Notes under the pieces: model-generated
Told to the model about the DNA's origin: nothing
Seen by the model: only the letters and a program-made list of their open reading frames with translations
The model's database searches: none
NCBI GenBank assembly: GCA_023415395.1
Contig: JAEZKN010000182.1
Location: 1 to 12,222 of the forward strand
Direction of reading: 5' to 3'
Source: Actinomycetes bacterium
Lineage (GTDB): Bacteria > Actinomycetota > Actinomycetes > Propionibacteriales > Nocardioidaceae
DNA length: 12,222 bases
Part shown: positions 1 to 6,950 of the stretch, piece by piece
How the letters are laid out: each line of letters opens with the position of its first letter
Position numbering within the stretch: the first letter of the stretch is position 1
Translations under genes and position numbers: made by a program

Positions 1-735
1 ACACCGGGGGTCGCCGCGAGCCTGCTGCTGGCCCGGTGCCCGGACTCGCCGCTCTCGGCGCCGCCGCACCACGCCAAGCGCGCGGTGTGGGCGGACCCGA
101 TCGAGGTGGCCGACCTGCGTCCGGTCCGGCACGCCTTCGGGACCACGGTCACCGACATCCTCATGTCGGCGGTCTCCGGCGCCCTGCGGCGTTGGTGGGA
201 AGCGCACGGCGCCGGCGGTCCGGCCGACCTGCCCACGATGGTGCCGGTCGACCTGCGTGGGACCGCTGCGCTGGACCCGGGCGAGCTCGGCAACCAGTTC
301 GCGCTGGTGCTGCTCGACCTGCCGGTGGGGGTCGACACCCCGGTCGGTCGCCTGGTCGAGACCTCGGCGCGGATGCGGCGGATCAAGGACTCCCCGGAGG
401 CCTGGCTGACCTACGGCATGCTCCAGGCGATGGGGCTGGTCCACCCGAGGGTCCGCGTGCTCGCCACCGACTTCTTCGCGCGCAAGGCCACCGGCGTGAC
501 CACGAGCGTCCGTGGCCCCGACCGGCCGCTGCACCTCGCGGGCCACGCGATCACCCGGATGTGGGCGTGGGCGCCGATGTCGGGCGACCAGGGCATCTCG
601 ACGTCGATCATCGGCTACGGCGGCCAGGTGCACGTGGGCTTCAAGGTCGACGCCACCGCCGTCCCGGACCCGGAGGTCCTGGTCGCCGGGCTGGCCGCCG
701 AGCTCGCGGAGCTCACGGCGCTCGCGCCGCGCTGA
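1..735 (+). CDS. WS/DGAT-family O-acyltransferase, C-terminal part (5' end outside window)
   Basis: The reading frame is open from base 1 to the TGA at 733-735, giving 244 residues of a protein whose family is usually 430-500 long. The N-terminal half with the HHxxxDG catalytic motif lies upstream and cannot be checked. Visible family features are the segment TVTDILMSAVSGALRRW (about residues 47-63), matching the conserved 'NDVxLAxxxGALR' block, then VPVDLRG, LGNQFALVLLDLP and a late GDQGISTSIIGYGGQVHVGF strand typical of the DUF1298 half. The family esterifies acyl-CoA with long-chain alcohols or diacylglycerol to make storage lipids, but many actinobacterial paralogues have unknown acceptors. 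The usual Asn of the ND pair is Thr here (TD). It is followed after 16 bp by an acetyltransferase gene. The family assignment is firm; the exact substrate is unknown. Confidence 0.85.
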   Translation, partial: TPGVAASLLLARCPDSPLSAPPHHAKRAVWADPIEVADLRPVRHAFGTTVTDILMSAVSGALRRWWEAHGAGGPADLPTMVPVDLRGTAALDPGELGNQFALVLLDLPVGVDTPVGRLVETSARMRRIKDSPEAWLTYGMLQAMGLVHPRVRVLATDFFARKATGVTTSVRGPDRPLHLAGHAITRMWAWAPMSGDQGISTSIIGYGGQVHVGFKVDATAVPDPEVLVAGLAAELAELTALAPR

Positions 736-739
736 CCGC

Positions 740-745
740 TACCCT
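740..745 (+). promoter_or_regulatory. Candidate -10 element (TACCCT) of a leaderless promoter
   Basis: TACCCT fits the actinobacterial TANNNT -10 pattern. It ends 6 bases before the GTG at 752, so transcription would begin at or next to the start codon. No Shine-Dalgarno sequence lies in the 16-bp gap after the upstream stop, which agrees with leaderless initiation. No convincing -35 is seen. Short motifs like this arise by chance. Confidence 0.35.
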
Positions 746-751
746 CCCCGC

Positions 752-1435
752 GTGAGGTGGAAGCGGATCGTGAACGCCGCCGTCGTCGGTGGCGCACGCT
801 GGCTGGACCGGGCCGGGCAGATCGAGCCCGGGACGCGGGCGGCCGAGGAGTTCGGCAGCTTCGGGGCCGGCAGCTCGATCGGCTTCCCGGTCGCCACGCT
901 CATGGGCACGCGGTCGATCCACATCGGCACCGGCACGCTCATCGGGCGCCAGGTCACGCTCTCGGTCGGCTACGGGCCGGGCGACCCCGGCGTGCCCGAG
1001 CGCGGGCTGGTGATCGGCGACCGCTGCGTGATCGGTGCTCGGGGCACGCTGGTCGCCCACGCGTCCATCGAGGTCGGCGACGACGTGTGGTTCGGCCAGG
1101 GCGTCTTCGTCTGCGACGCCAGCCACGGCTACCAGGACCCCGACCTGCCGATCGGCGAGCAGTTCGGTGCCCACCAGCCGGTGCGGATCGGTGCGGGCTC
1201 GTGGATCGGGCACGGCTCGATCGTGCTGCCGGGCACGACGATCGGCCGCAACGTGGTGGTGGCGGCCGGGTCCGTCGTGCGCGGCGAGGTGCCGGACCAC
1301 AGCGTGGTCGGCGGGGCCCCGGCCAAGGTGCTGCGGCGCTTCGAGCCCGGTGTCGGCTGGGTGGGCAGCGGTGGCGACCTGCGCCCGATCACCCGTGGTC
1401 ACTTCGGTGAGGGTGACCTCACTGAAGCCAACTGA
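752..1435 (+). CDS. Left-handed beta-helix (hexapeptide-repeat) acyl/acetyltransferase
   Basis: The predicted protein has 227 residues. From about residue 55 to 175 it shows the imperfect hexapeptide rhythm of a left-handed parallel beta-helix (IHIGTGTLIGRQVTL, LVIGDRCVIGARGTL, IEVGDDVWFGQGVFV, VRIGAGSWIGHGSIVLPGTTIGRNVVVAAGSVV). It closes with VVGGAPAKVLRRF (185-197), the signature ending of the CoA-dependent Maa/NodL/CysE-like O-acetyltransferases. A loop with CDASHGYQDP (121-130) interrupts the helix and carries His125, the likely catalytic base. Such enzymes acetylate a sugar or small hydroxyl/amino substrate; the acceptor cannot be read from sequence. The GTG at 752 was chosen because homology-like sequence begins there and TACCCT lies just upstream. 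The gene follows the acyltransferase by 16 bp and converges on cpdA with 15 bp between stops. Confidence 0.85.
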   Translation: MRWKRIVNAAVVGGARWLDRAGQIEPGTRAAEEFGSFGAGSSIGFPVATLMGTRSIHIGTGTLIGRQVTLSVGYGPGDPGVPERGLVIGDRCVIGARGTLVAHASIEVGDDVWFGQGVFVCDASHGYQDPDLPIGEQFGAHQPVRIGAGSWIGHGSIVLPGTTIGRNVVVAAGSVVRGEVPDHSVVGGAPAKVLRRFEPGVGWVGSGGDLRPITRGHFGEGDLTEAN

Positions 1436-1453
1436 GCACGCCCGCGGCGCTCA
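1433..1453. terminator. Possible bidirectional hairpin spanning two convergent stop codons
   Basis: TGAGC (1433-1437) and GCTCA (1449-1453) form a perfect 5-bp inverted repeat whose ends are the two facing stop codons. An inner GCC/GGC pairing extends the stem if a 2-base bulge is allowed. No T tract follows on either side, so intrinsic termination is uncertain. The part of the match that consists of TGA/TCA stops is built in by the gene arrangement. Confidence 0.25.
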
Positions 1454-2392
1454 CACGTGCCCCGGGACCTCGATCTCGCCGGTGTAGAGCGGAGAGTCCT
1501 TGCGCGACAGCAGCTCCCGGCGCTCGTCCGGCGAGAGCGCCTCGACCTGTGCCCGCACGTCGGACGGGAAGCCGCTGACCTCCTCCGCCTCCTCGACCGG
1601 CACCACCGTGTGCACGATGCGGTCGTCGTACACGTGGACCATCGTGATCGCCTGGTGGCCGTCGACGCCCGACACGAAGCGCTCGAGCGGCGCCGGGTCG
1701 GAGGTGTAGCACGTGGCCGACGCCACCGAGACCGGGATGCCCGCGAAGGTGGAGTACGTCGAGTAGTGGAGGTGCCCACCCAGGATGCAGCGCACGTCGG
1801 TGCCGGTGAGCACCTCGGCCAGGCGGTCCTGGTCGGCGAGCTCGATGACCTCGGCGGCCGGCATCATCGGGATCGGGACCGGCGGGTGGTGCAGCGCGAG
1901 CAGCGTGCCGTGCGGGGCCGGGGTGCTGAGCACGTCGGCCAGCCAGGCGAGCTGGTCGTCGGTGAGCTCCCCGTGGTGGTAGTCCGGGACGCTGGTGTCC
2001 AGCGAGACCACGCGCAGCCCCGCGACGTCGTGCACCCGGTCCTGGGTGGCGTCGGTGTCGAGGCCGAAGAGCTCGCGGGCGTACGCCGCTCGCTCGTCGT
2101 GGTTGCCCATCACCCAGACGACCTCGGCCGACATGGCGGCCGCCGCGGGCTCGACGATCTCGCGCAGCCGTCGGTACGCCGCGGGCTCGGCCTTGTCGGC
2201 GAGGTCGCCGGTGAAGACCAGCGCCTGGGGCGGGTGCTCGAGGCGCGACAGCCGAGCGAGGGCGAGCGTGAGGCCGGCCTCGGTGTCGATGACGCCGTAC
2301 TGCTTCACCCCGGCGGCGAGCAGGTGCGGGTCGCTCAGGTGCGCGACGACGTGGCCGGGCGGCGGATACTGGCCGAGAGACACGCTGGCCAC
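1451..2392 (-). CDS. cpdA: Class III 3',5'-cyclic nucleotide phosphodiesterase, Rv0805-like
   Basis: This 313-residue calcineurin-type metallophosphoesterase should hydrolyse 3',5'-cAMP (possibly also 2',3'-cyclic nucleotides) to the monophosphate in the cytoplasm. All dinuclear metal motifs are present: SDPH (Asp21, His23), TGDLAD (Asp63), MGNHDE (Asn97, His98), ALHHPP (His169) and GGHLHYS (His207, His209). As I recall them, the ligand positions of M. tuberculosis Rv0805 carry these same numbers, and long blocks such as DKAEPAAYRRLR, GIPVSVASATCYT and PDYHHGE match that protein. Length is normal (Rv0805 is 318). The likely start is the GTG at 2392, one base after the stop of the upstream gene, with no clear Shine-Dalgarno; a GTG three codons in is the alternative. 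It is probably cotranscribed with the deazaflavin-dependent enzyme gene. Confidence 0.93.
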   Translation of the reverse strand: MASVSLGQYPPPGHVVAHLSDPHLLAAGVKQYGVIDTEAGLTLALARLSRLEHPPQALVFTGDLADKAEPAAYRRLREIVEPAAAAMSAEVVWVMGNHDERAAYARELFGLDTDATQDRVHDVAGLRVVSLDTSVPDYHHGELTDDQLAWLADVLSTPAPHGTLLALHHPPVPIPMMPAAEVIELADQDRLAEVLTGTDVRCILGGHLHYSTYSTFAGIPVSVASATCYTSDPAPLERFVSGVDGHQAITMVHVYDDRIVHTVVPVEEAEEVSGFPSDVRAQVEALSPDERRELLSRKDSPLYTGEIEVPGHV

Positions 2393-2393
2393 G

Positions 2394-2861
2394 CTAGCGC
2401 CGGGTCAGCGCGAAGACGGGGATGAGCCGGTCGGTGCGCTCCTCGTACCGGGCGAAGTTCGGCCAGGTGCGCAGCATCACCTGCCAGCGCCGGTCGCGCT
2501 CCTCGCCCTCGACCTCGCGCGCGGTGACGTCGATCCGCGCGCCCTCCCAGGTGATCGTCGCGGAGCCGGCGGCGCGCAGGTTGTGCACCCACACCGGCAT
2601 GTCCGGACCACCGAAGTAGGACCCGGCGATGAGCCACTCGTCGCCGTCGGGCACGCACAGGAGGGGCGTGCTGCGCGGGATCCCGCTCCGGCGGCCGGCG
2701 ACCGTGAGCACCAGGTTGGGCAGCCCGGCGATGTCGAGGAGGCTCAGCCGACCCCGGGACACGGCCTGGACCCTCCGGTCGGTCCACACGACCTGGGGGA
2801 GCAGCCTCGGCATCCACGGGATCGCCCCGATGCGGATCGCGAGCGGTGTCAGCAGGCCCAT
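2394..2861 (-). CDS. Deazaflavin (F420)-dependent nitroreductase-family protein, Ddn-like
   Basis: This 155-residue protein has the split beta-barrel family pattern. GRRSGIPRSTPL (56-67) corresponds to the F420 phosphate-binding G(R/K)xSGxxRxxPL block. IAGSYFGGPDMPVWVHNLRA (78-97) is the family's GSxxG...PxWxxNL signature. The C terminus YEERTDRLIPVFALTRR is also typical. Members use reduced coenzyme F420 for quinone, nitro-compound or other enone reductions; the physiological substrate here is unknown. The ATG at 2861 has no Shine-Dalgarno, and a weak NANNNT element (CAGACT, 2868-2873 read on the minus strand) lies 6 bases upstream, so leaderless initiation is possible. The gene begins a two-gene unit with cpdA and is divergent from glcD across 82 bp. 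Confidence 0.85.
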   Translation of the reverse strand: MGLLTPLAIRIGAIPWMPRLLPQVVWTDRRVQAVSRGRLSLLDIAGLPNLVLTVAGRRSGIPRSTPLLCVPDGDEWLIAGSYFGGPDMPVWVHNLRAAGSATITWEGARIDVTAREVEGEERDRRWQVMLRTWPNFARYEERTDRLIPVFALTRR

Positions 2862-2896
2862 GGGCGCAGTCTGTCCGCGGACGGCGACCCACGCAC

Positions 2897-2910
2897 GTGA
2901 CGCGGGTCAC
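2897..2910. promoter_or_regulatory. Palindromic operator candidate GTGAC-N4-GTCAC, CRP/GlxR-like
   Basis: GTGACGCGGGTCAC is a perfect 5-bp dyad with a 4-bp spacer. Read as GTGA-N6-TCAC it matches the core of the CRP/GlxR consensus TGTGA-N6-TCACA, but the outer bases are C and T rather than T and A. It lies in the intergenic region between the Ddn-like/cpdA unit and glcDEF. Its centre is 42-43 bp from the ATG at 2861, close to a class II activator position if that gene is leaderless, and about 40 bp before the glcD GTG. A different 10-bp palindrome, GTCCGCGGAC, sits at 2873-2882. Regulator identity is inferred only from the motif. Confidence 0.4.
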
Positions 2911-2932
2911 TTCTTCTGGAAGGCTCGGGGGT

Positions 2933-2937
2933 GGAGG
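2933..2937 (+). promoter_or_regulatory. Shine-Dalgarno (GGAGG) fixing the glcD start
   Basis: GGAGG lies 6 bases before the GTG at 2944. It supports that codon over upstream in-frame codons, which would run into the divergent promoter and the Ddn-like gene. Confidence 0.6.
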
Positions 2938-2943
2938 TGGTCC

Positions 2944-4407
2944 GTGGACGACAGGATCCAGGCGGTGGCACACCGCGCCCGCGAGGTCGTCCCGGACGAC
3001 GGGGTGATCGACGACCCCGCCCGGCTGCGCACCTACGAGTGCGACGGCCTCGCGCACTACCGCGTCGTCCCCGCCCTCGTGGTCATCCCGGAGGACGCGA
3101 CCCAGCTGGCCGCGGTGCTGAAGGCGTGCGCGGAGCACGCCGTCCCGTTCGTGGCCCGCGGCTCGGGCACCGGTCTCTCGGGTGGTGCCTTGCCGCACGC
3201 CGAGGGCGTCTTGGTGGTCACCTCGCGCATGCGCTCGATCACCGAGGTCCGGCCCGAGGACCAGCGCGCGGTGGTCGAGCCCGGCGTGATCAACCTCGAC
3301 GTCACCCGCGCCGCGTCGCCGCACGGCTACTACTACGCCCCCGACCCGAGCAGCCAGCAGATCTGCTCGATCGGCGGCAACGTGGCCGAGAACTCCGGTG
3401 GCGCCCACTGCCTGAAGTACGGCTTCACCACCCACCACGTGCTCGGCGCGGACCTGGTGACCGCCGACGGCGACCTCGTGCCGCTCGGCGGCCTGGCGCC
3501 GGACGCTCCCGGCTACGACCTGCTCGGTGCGGTCGTGGGCTCCGAGGGGACGCTCGGCGTCGTCACGTCGGTGACGGTGCGGCTGACCCGGCTGCCCGAG
3601 GAGGTCCGCACGATCCTCGTCGGCTTCCGCTCCACGGACGCGGCCGGGGCCGCGGTGTCCGCGATCATCGCCGCCGGCATCGTGCCCGCCGCGATCGAGA
3701 TGATGGACGAGCTGGCGATCGAGGCGGCCGAGGAGGCCGTGCACTGCGACTACCCCGCCGGCGCCGGGGCGGTGCTGGTCATCGAGCTCGACGGGCCTGC
3801 GGCCGAGGTCGCTGCGGAGTACGACGCCGTCGAGCGCCTCTGCGCGGTCAACGGCGCCTTCGACCAGCGGGTCGCCACCGACCCCGCGGACCGGGCGCTG
3901 ATCTGGAGGGGCCGCAAGTCGGCGTTCGCCGCGGTCGGCCGGATCAGCCCGGACTACATCGTCCAGGACGGCGTGATCCCGCGGACCGCGCTCCCCGAGG
4001 TGCTGCGCGCCATGGGCGAGCTGTCCGCGGCCCGCGGCGTGCGCATCGCGAACGTCTTCCATGCCGGCGACGGCAACCTCCACCCGCTGGTGCTCTTCGA
4101 CGAGTCCAAGGAGGGGGAGGCCGAGGCAGCCGAGGAGGTCAGCGGCGCGATCCTGGACCTCTGCATCCGGCACGGCGGCTCGATCACCGGCGAGCACGGC
4201 GTCGGGGTGGACAAGGCGCGCTACCTGCCGCGGATGTACGCCGAGGAGGACCTCGACACCATGCAGCTGGTGCGCTGTGCCTTCGACCCGGCGGGCATCG
4301 CCAACCCCGGCAAGGTCTTCCCGACGCCGCGGCTGTGCGGCGAGGTGCCCGGGAAGCACCGGGGCGTCCACCCCGCCCAGGAGGCCGGGCTGGCAGAGAT
4401 CTTCTGA
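2944..4407 (+). CDS. glcD: Glycolate oxidase subunit GlcD (FAD-linked oxidase)
   Basis: This 487-residue subunit (E. coli GlcD is 499) is the main FAD-binding subunit of the complex that oxidises glycolate, and to some extent D-lactate, to glyoxylate/pyruvate and passes electrons to the respiratory chain. The PCMH-type FAD domain shows VIPEDATQLAAVLKAC (48-63), ARGSGTGLSGGALP (71-84), PDPSSQQICSIGGNVAENSG (133-152) and GSEGTLGVVTSVTVRL (199-214). The C-terminal FAD-oxidase domain has HAGDGNLHPLVLFD (373-386), with a conserved metal/active-site-type His pair, and GGSITGEHGVG (411-421). The start is the GTG at 2944 with GGAGG 6 bases upstream. The stop overlaps the glcE ATG (TGATG), implying translational coupling. 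D-lactate or another 2-hydroxyacid cannot be excluded, but the separate GlcE and GlcF subunits favour glycolate. Confidence 0.93.
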   Translation: MDDRIQAVAHRAREVVPDDGVIDDPARLRTYECDGLAHYRVVPALVVIPEDATQLAAVLKACAEHAVPFVARGSGTGLSGGALPHAEGVLVVTSRMRSITEVRPEDQRAVVEPGVINLDVTRAASPHGYYYAPDPSSQQICSIGGNVAENSGGAHCLKYGFTTHHVLGADLVTADGDLVPLGGLAPDAPGYDLLGAVVGSEGTLGVVTSVTVRLTRLPEEVRTILVGFRSTDAAGAAVSAIIAAGIVPAAIEMMDELAIEAAEEAVHCDYPAGAGAVLVIELDGPAAEVAAEYDAVERLCAVNGAFDQRVATDPADRALIWRGRKSAFAAVGRISPDYIVQDGVIPRTALPEVLRAMGELSAARGVRIANVFHAGDGNLHPLVLFDESKEGEAEAAEEVSGAILDLCIRHGGSITGEHGVGVDKARYLPRMYAEEDLDTMQLVRCAFDPAGIANPGKVFPTPRLCGEVPGKHRGVHPAQEAGLAEIF

Positions 4408-5483
4408 TGCCCGAGCTCGCCCGCCCCACGTCCACCGCCGAGGTGGCCGACGTGCTGAGGGACGCGGCCGCGCGGGGGCTGACGGTCGTCCCCCGGGGCC
4501 GGGGGACCAAGCAGGGCTGGGGGATGCCGGTCGCTCCCGACCTCGTCGTCGACCTCGCCGGCATGGACCGCGTGCTCGACCACCAGGCGGGCGACCTCAT
4601 CGTCGAGACCCAGGCCGGTGCCCGGCTGGCCGACGTCCAGGCGCACGTGGCCAGGGAGGGCCAACGGCTCGCGCTCGACGAGACCGTGCCGGGCGCGAGC
4701 ATCGGGGGCACCGTGGCCACGAACGCGTCCGGGCCGCAGCGTCTGGTCGCGGGTACGGCGCGCGACCTGCTCATCGGGGTGACCGTCGTCCGCGCCGACG
4801 GGGTGGTCGCCCAAGCCGGCGGCCGGGTCGTGAAGAACGTCGCCGGTTACGACCTCGGCAAGCTCGTCGTCGGCTCGTTCGGCACGCTCGCGGTCGTCAC
4901 CGAGGCGGTCTTCCGCCTGCACCCCGAGCCCGAGGTGCGCCGGTGGGTGACCACCGTCGCCGAGGACCCGCACGCCCTCGTCCACCGCGTCGTCCACTCC
5001 CAGGCCGTGCCGTGGGCGGTCGAGGTCGACGGCGCGACGGTGTCGGTGATGCTCGGTGGCCGGCCCGAGGGCGTCGCGGCCCGCGTCGAGGCCGTGCGGG
5101 CGCTGGTCGGCGGCTCGGTCTCGGACGCCCCGCCTGCCTGGTGGGGCACCTATCCGTGGGAACCGGGGGAGACCGGCGTGAAGGTCACCTGCGTCCTGTC
5201 CGGGCTGCGCGACGTGCTGGCCGCGGCCGGTCCCCGCGTGCGCGGCTCCGCCGGTGCGGGGGTGCTGTACGCCGTGGCCGAGGACCCCGACCACGTCGAG
5301 CGGCTGCGCGCGGTGGCCGCGTGCCATGGCGGCACCGTGGTCGTCGTCGACGCGCCGGACGAGGTGAAGCAGGCGGTCGACGTGTGGGGACCCGTGTCGG
5401 CGCTCGACCTGATGCAGCGGGTCAAGAACCAGCTCGATCCCGACCACCGGCTCTCGCCGGGTCGGTTCGTGGGAGGCATCTGA
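4407..5483 (+). CDS. glcE: Glycolate oxidase subunit GlcE (FAD-binding)
   Basis: The second FAD-binding subunit of glycolate oxidase has 358 residues (E. coli GlcE is 350). The PCMH-type motifs are VVPRGRGTKQGWG (27-39), a GASIGGTVATNASGP block (96-110) and GGRVVKNVAGYDLGKLVVGS (138-157). GSFGTLAVVTEAVFRLHP follows and partly overlaps the last of these. The C terminus VKNQLDPDHRLSPGRFVGG is the typical closing flavin-contact segment. The ATG overlaps the glcD stop and the TGA overlaps the glcF ATG. The upstream ribosome site is weak (GGCAGAG), so expression probably depends on glcD translation. It would work at the membrane with GlcD and the iron-sulfur subunit GlcF. Confidence 0.92.
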   Translation: MPELARPTSTAEVADVLRDAAARGLTVVPRGRGTKQGWGMPVAPDLVVDLAGMDRVLDHQAGDLIVETQAGARLADVQAHVAREGQRLALDETVPGASIGGTVATNASGPQRLVAGTARDLLIGVTVVRADGVVAQAGGRVVKNVAGYDLGKLVVGSFGTLAVVTEAVFRLHPEPEVRRWVTTVAEDPHALVHRVVHSQAVPWAVEVDGATVSVMLGGRPEGVAARVEAVRALVGGSVSDAPPAWWGTYPWEPGETGVKVTCVLSGLRDVLAAAGPRVRGSAGAGVLYAVAEDPDHVERLRAVAACHGGTVVVVDAPDEVKQAVDVWGPVSALDLMQRVKNQLDPDHRLSPGRFVGGI

Positions 5484-6721
5484 TGGCGGATCCCGAACTC
5501 TTGGACGACTGCGTGCACTGCGGCTTCTGCCTGCCGACCTGCCCGACCTACGTGCTCTGGGGCGAGGAGATGGACAGCCCGCGCGGGCGGATCCACCTGA
5601 TGCAGCAGGTCGCCGAGGGCGCGCCGGTGACCGACGCCATGGTCGGCCACTGGGACGCGTGCCTGGGCTGCATGGCCTGCGTGACCGCCTGCCCGTCCGG
5701 CGTGCAGTACGACCGGCTCATCGAGCAGACCCGCGCCGAGGTCGAGGAGGTCCACCGCCGTCCCGCCCGCGAGCGGGCCCTGCGCGCGCTGGTCTTCGCG
5801 GTCTTCCCGCACCCGAGGCGCCTGCGCCTGCTGCGGGGGCCGCTGCGGGTCGTGCAGCGCGTCGGGCTCGACCGGGCGCTGCGGCGTACCGGCCTGCTCG
5901 AGAGGCTCGCCCCGTCGCTCGCCGCGATGGAGCGCCTCGCCCCCCGGCTCTCGAGGGCCGAGCCGCTGGCCGAGCGGTTGCCCGCGACCGGCGAGCGCCG
6001 GATGGTGGTCGGCCTGCTCACCGGGTGCGTGCAGGGGGCGTTCTTCCCGGGCGTCAACGCCGCGACCGCGCGGGTGCTCCAGGCCGAGGGCTGCGACGTC
6101 GTGGTCCCGGCCGGCCAGGGCTGCTGCGGCGCACTGTCGGTGCACAACGGCCGCGCCGACGAGGCGCGCGACCACGCGCGCAGGCTGGTGGAGGTCTTCG
6201 CCGACACCGGCGTCGAGCGGATCGTGGTCAACGCCGCGGGGTGCGGCTCGTCGATGAAGGAGTACGTCGAGCTGCTCGGCGAGGAGGCGCGCGGCTTCCA
6301 GGACATGGTGCGCGACGTCTCCGAGCTCCTCGACGAGCTCGGACCGGTCGCCGAGCGGCACCCCCTCGAGGTGACGGTGGCCTACCACGACGCCTGCCAC
6401 CTCGGACACGCCCAGGGCGTGCGGGAGCAGCCGCGGCGGCTGCTGCAGGGCATCCCCGGGCTGGAGCTGCGCGAGGTCGCCGAGGCCGACCTGTGCTGCG
6501 GATCGGCCGGTGTCTACAACGTCCTCAACCCCGAGCCCGCGCGTGAGCTCGGCGACCGGAAGGCCCGCAACATCGTGGCCACCGGCGCCGACGTGCTCGT
6601 CACCGCCAATCCGGGCTGCCTGATGCAGGTCGCCGCTGCCATCGAGCGGTCGGGCCGTCCGATGACGCTGGCCCACACCGTCGAGGTCCTCGACGCCTCC
6701 ATCGCCGGCCGTCCGTGGTGA
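5483..6721 (+). CDS. glcF: Glycolate oxidase iron-sulfur subunit GlcF
   Basis: The protein has 412 residues (E. coli GlcF is 407). Two 4Fe-4S ferredoxin motifs open it: Cys10-x2-Cys13-x2-Cys16-x3-Cys20-Pro and Cys60-x2-Cys63-x2-Cys66-x3-Cys70-Pro. Two CCG (cysteine-rich) domains follow: Cys182, Cys214-Cys215 and Cys254 (AAGCGSS), then Cys305 (HDACHLGH), Cys338-Cys339 (DLCCGSAGVYN) and Cys379 (NPGCL). These domains pass electrons from the GlcD/GlcE flavins towards the quinone pool. A strong GGGAGG lies 6 bases before the ATG at 5483, which overlaps the glcE stop. A weak inverted repeat, GTGGT-N8-ACCAC (6715-6732), spans the glcF stop. No glcC-type regulator, glycolate permease or malate synthase lies in the window. 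Confidence 0.93.
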   Translation: MADPELLDDCVHCGFCLPTCPTYVLWGEEMDSPRGRIHLMQQVAEGAPVTDAMVGHWDACLGCMACVTACPSGVQYDRLIEQTRAEVEEVHRRPARERALRALVFAVFPHPRRLRLLRGPLRVVQRVGLDRALRRTGLLERLAPSLAAMERLAPRLSRAEPLAERLPATGERRMVVGLLTGCVQGAFFPGVNAATARVLQAEGCDVVVPAGQGCCGALSVHNGRADEARDHARRLVEVFADTGVERIVVNAAGCGSSMKEYVELLGEEARGFQDMVRDVSELLDELGPVAERHPLEVTVAYHDACHLGHAQGVREQPRRLLQGIPGLELREVAEADLCCGSAGVYNVLNPEPARELGDRKARNIVATGADVLVTANPGCLMQVAAAIERSGRPMTLAHTVEVLDASIAGRPW

Positions 6722-6758
6722 GGCGGAACCACCCGCAGGCGGCGGCCGTCCCACCGAG

Positions 6759-6950
6759 GTGCTGATCGACATCACCGTGGTGCTCGCGGGCGTGCTCCTT
6801 CCGCCCGTGCCCATGCCCGAGGTGGCACCCGCCGAGCCGCCGGTGCCGATCCCGCTGGTCAGGCCGGCGCCACCGGGGCCGGCGCCGATGCCGGAGCTCG
6901 TCGTCCCGCTCGGGCCCGACCCGACCTGGCGAGCCGAGCTCCGCCGCTAG
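6759..6950 (+). CDS. Doubtful small proline-rich ORF in the glcF / GNAT gap
   Basis: The gap 6722-6946 between two convergent stops is 225 bp, large for this window. It contains a GTG-initiated 63-codon frame whose product has a short hydrophobic start (LIDITVVLAGVLL) followed by a proline-rich tail with PPVPMPEV, PPVPIPLV and GPAPMPEL. There is no correctly spaced ribosome site, because GAGG abuts the GTG. The last 4 bases overlap the stop of the convergent GNAT gene. It may be a small secreted or anchored peptide, a coding remnant, or chance in GC-rich DNA; I lean to non-coding. I see no convincing terminator in this gap. Confidence 0.15.
   Translation: MLIDITVVLAGVLLPPVPMPEVAPAEPPVPIPLVRPAPPGPAPMPELVVPLGPDPTWRAELRR
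6801..6917 (+). repeat. Degenerate three-copy 36-42 bp tandem repeat
   Basis: Three imperfect units begin at 6801, 6837 and 6876. Each starts with a CCG/GGG-CC(G)-codon run and reads as a (P/G)P(V/A)P(M/I)P(E/L)(V/L) motif on the plus strand, or as Gly-Ser/Thr-rich (SGIGTGG, SGMGTGG) on the minus strand. Copies differ at many positions, so the array is old or coincidental. Confidence 0.35.

Noticed and set aside
2335..4371. Long open frame (about 678 codons) antisense to glcD
   Set aside because: It is an artefact of very high third-position GC. Its translation is low-complexity and Arg/Gly/Asp/His-rich with no domain, while the opposite strand encodes unmistakable GlcD.
6715..6732. GTGGT-N8-ACCAC at the glcF stop as an intrinsic terminator
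   Set aside because: The stem has only 5 bp with an 8-base loop and no T tract, so it is too weak to call.
5150..6814. Long open frame (about 554 codons) antisense to glcF
   Set aside because: It has the same GC-driven shadow composition, and the plus strand has clear ferredoxin and CCG cysteine motifs.
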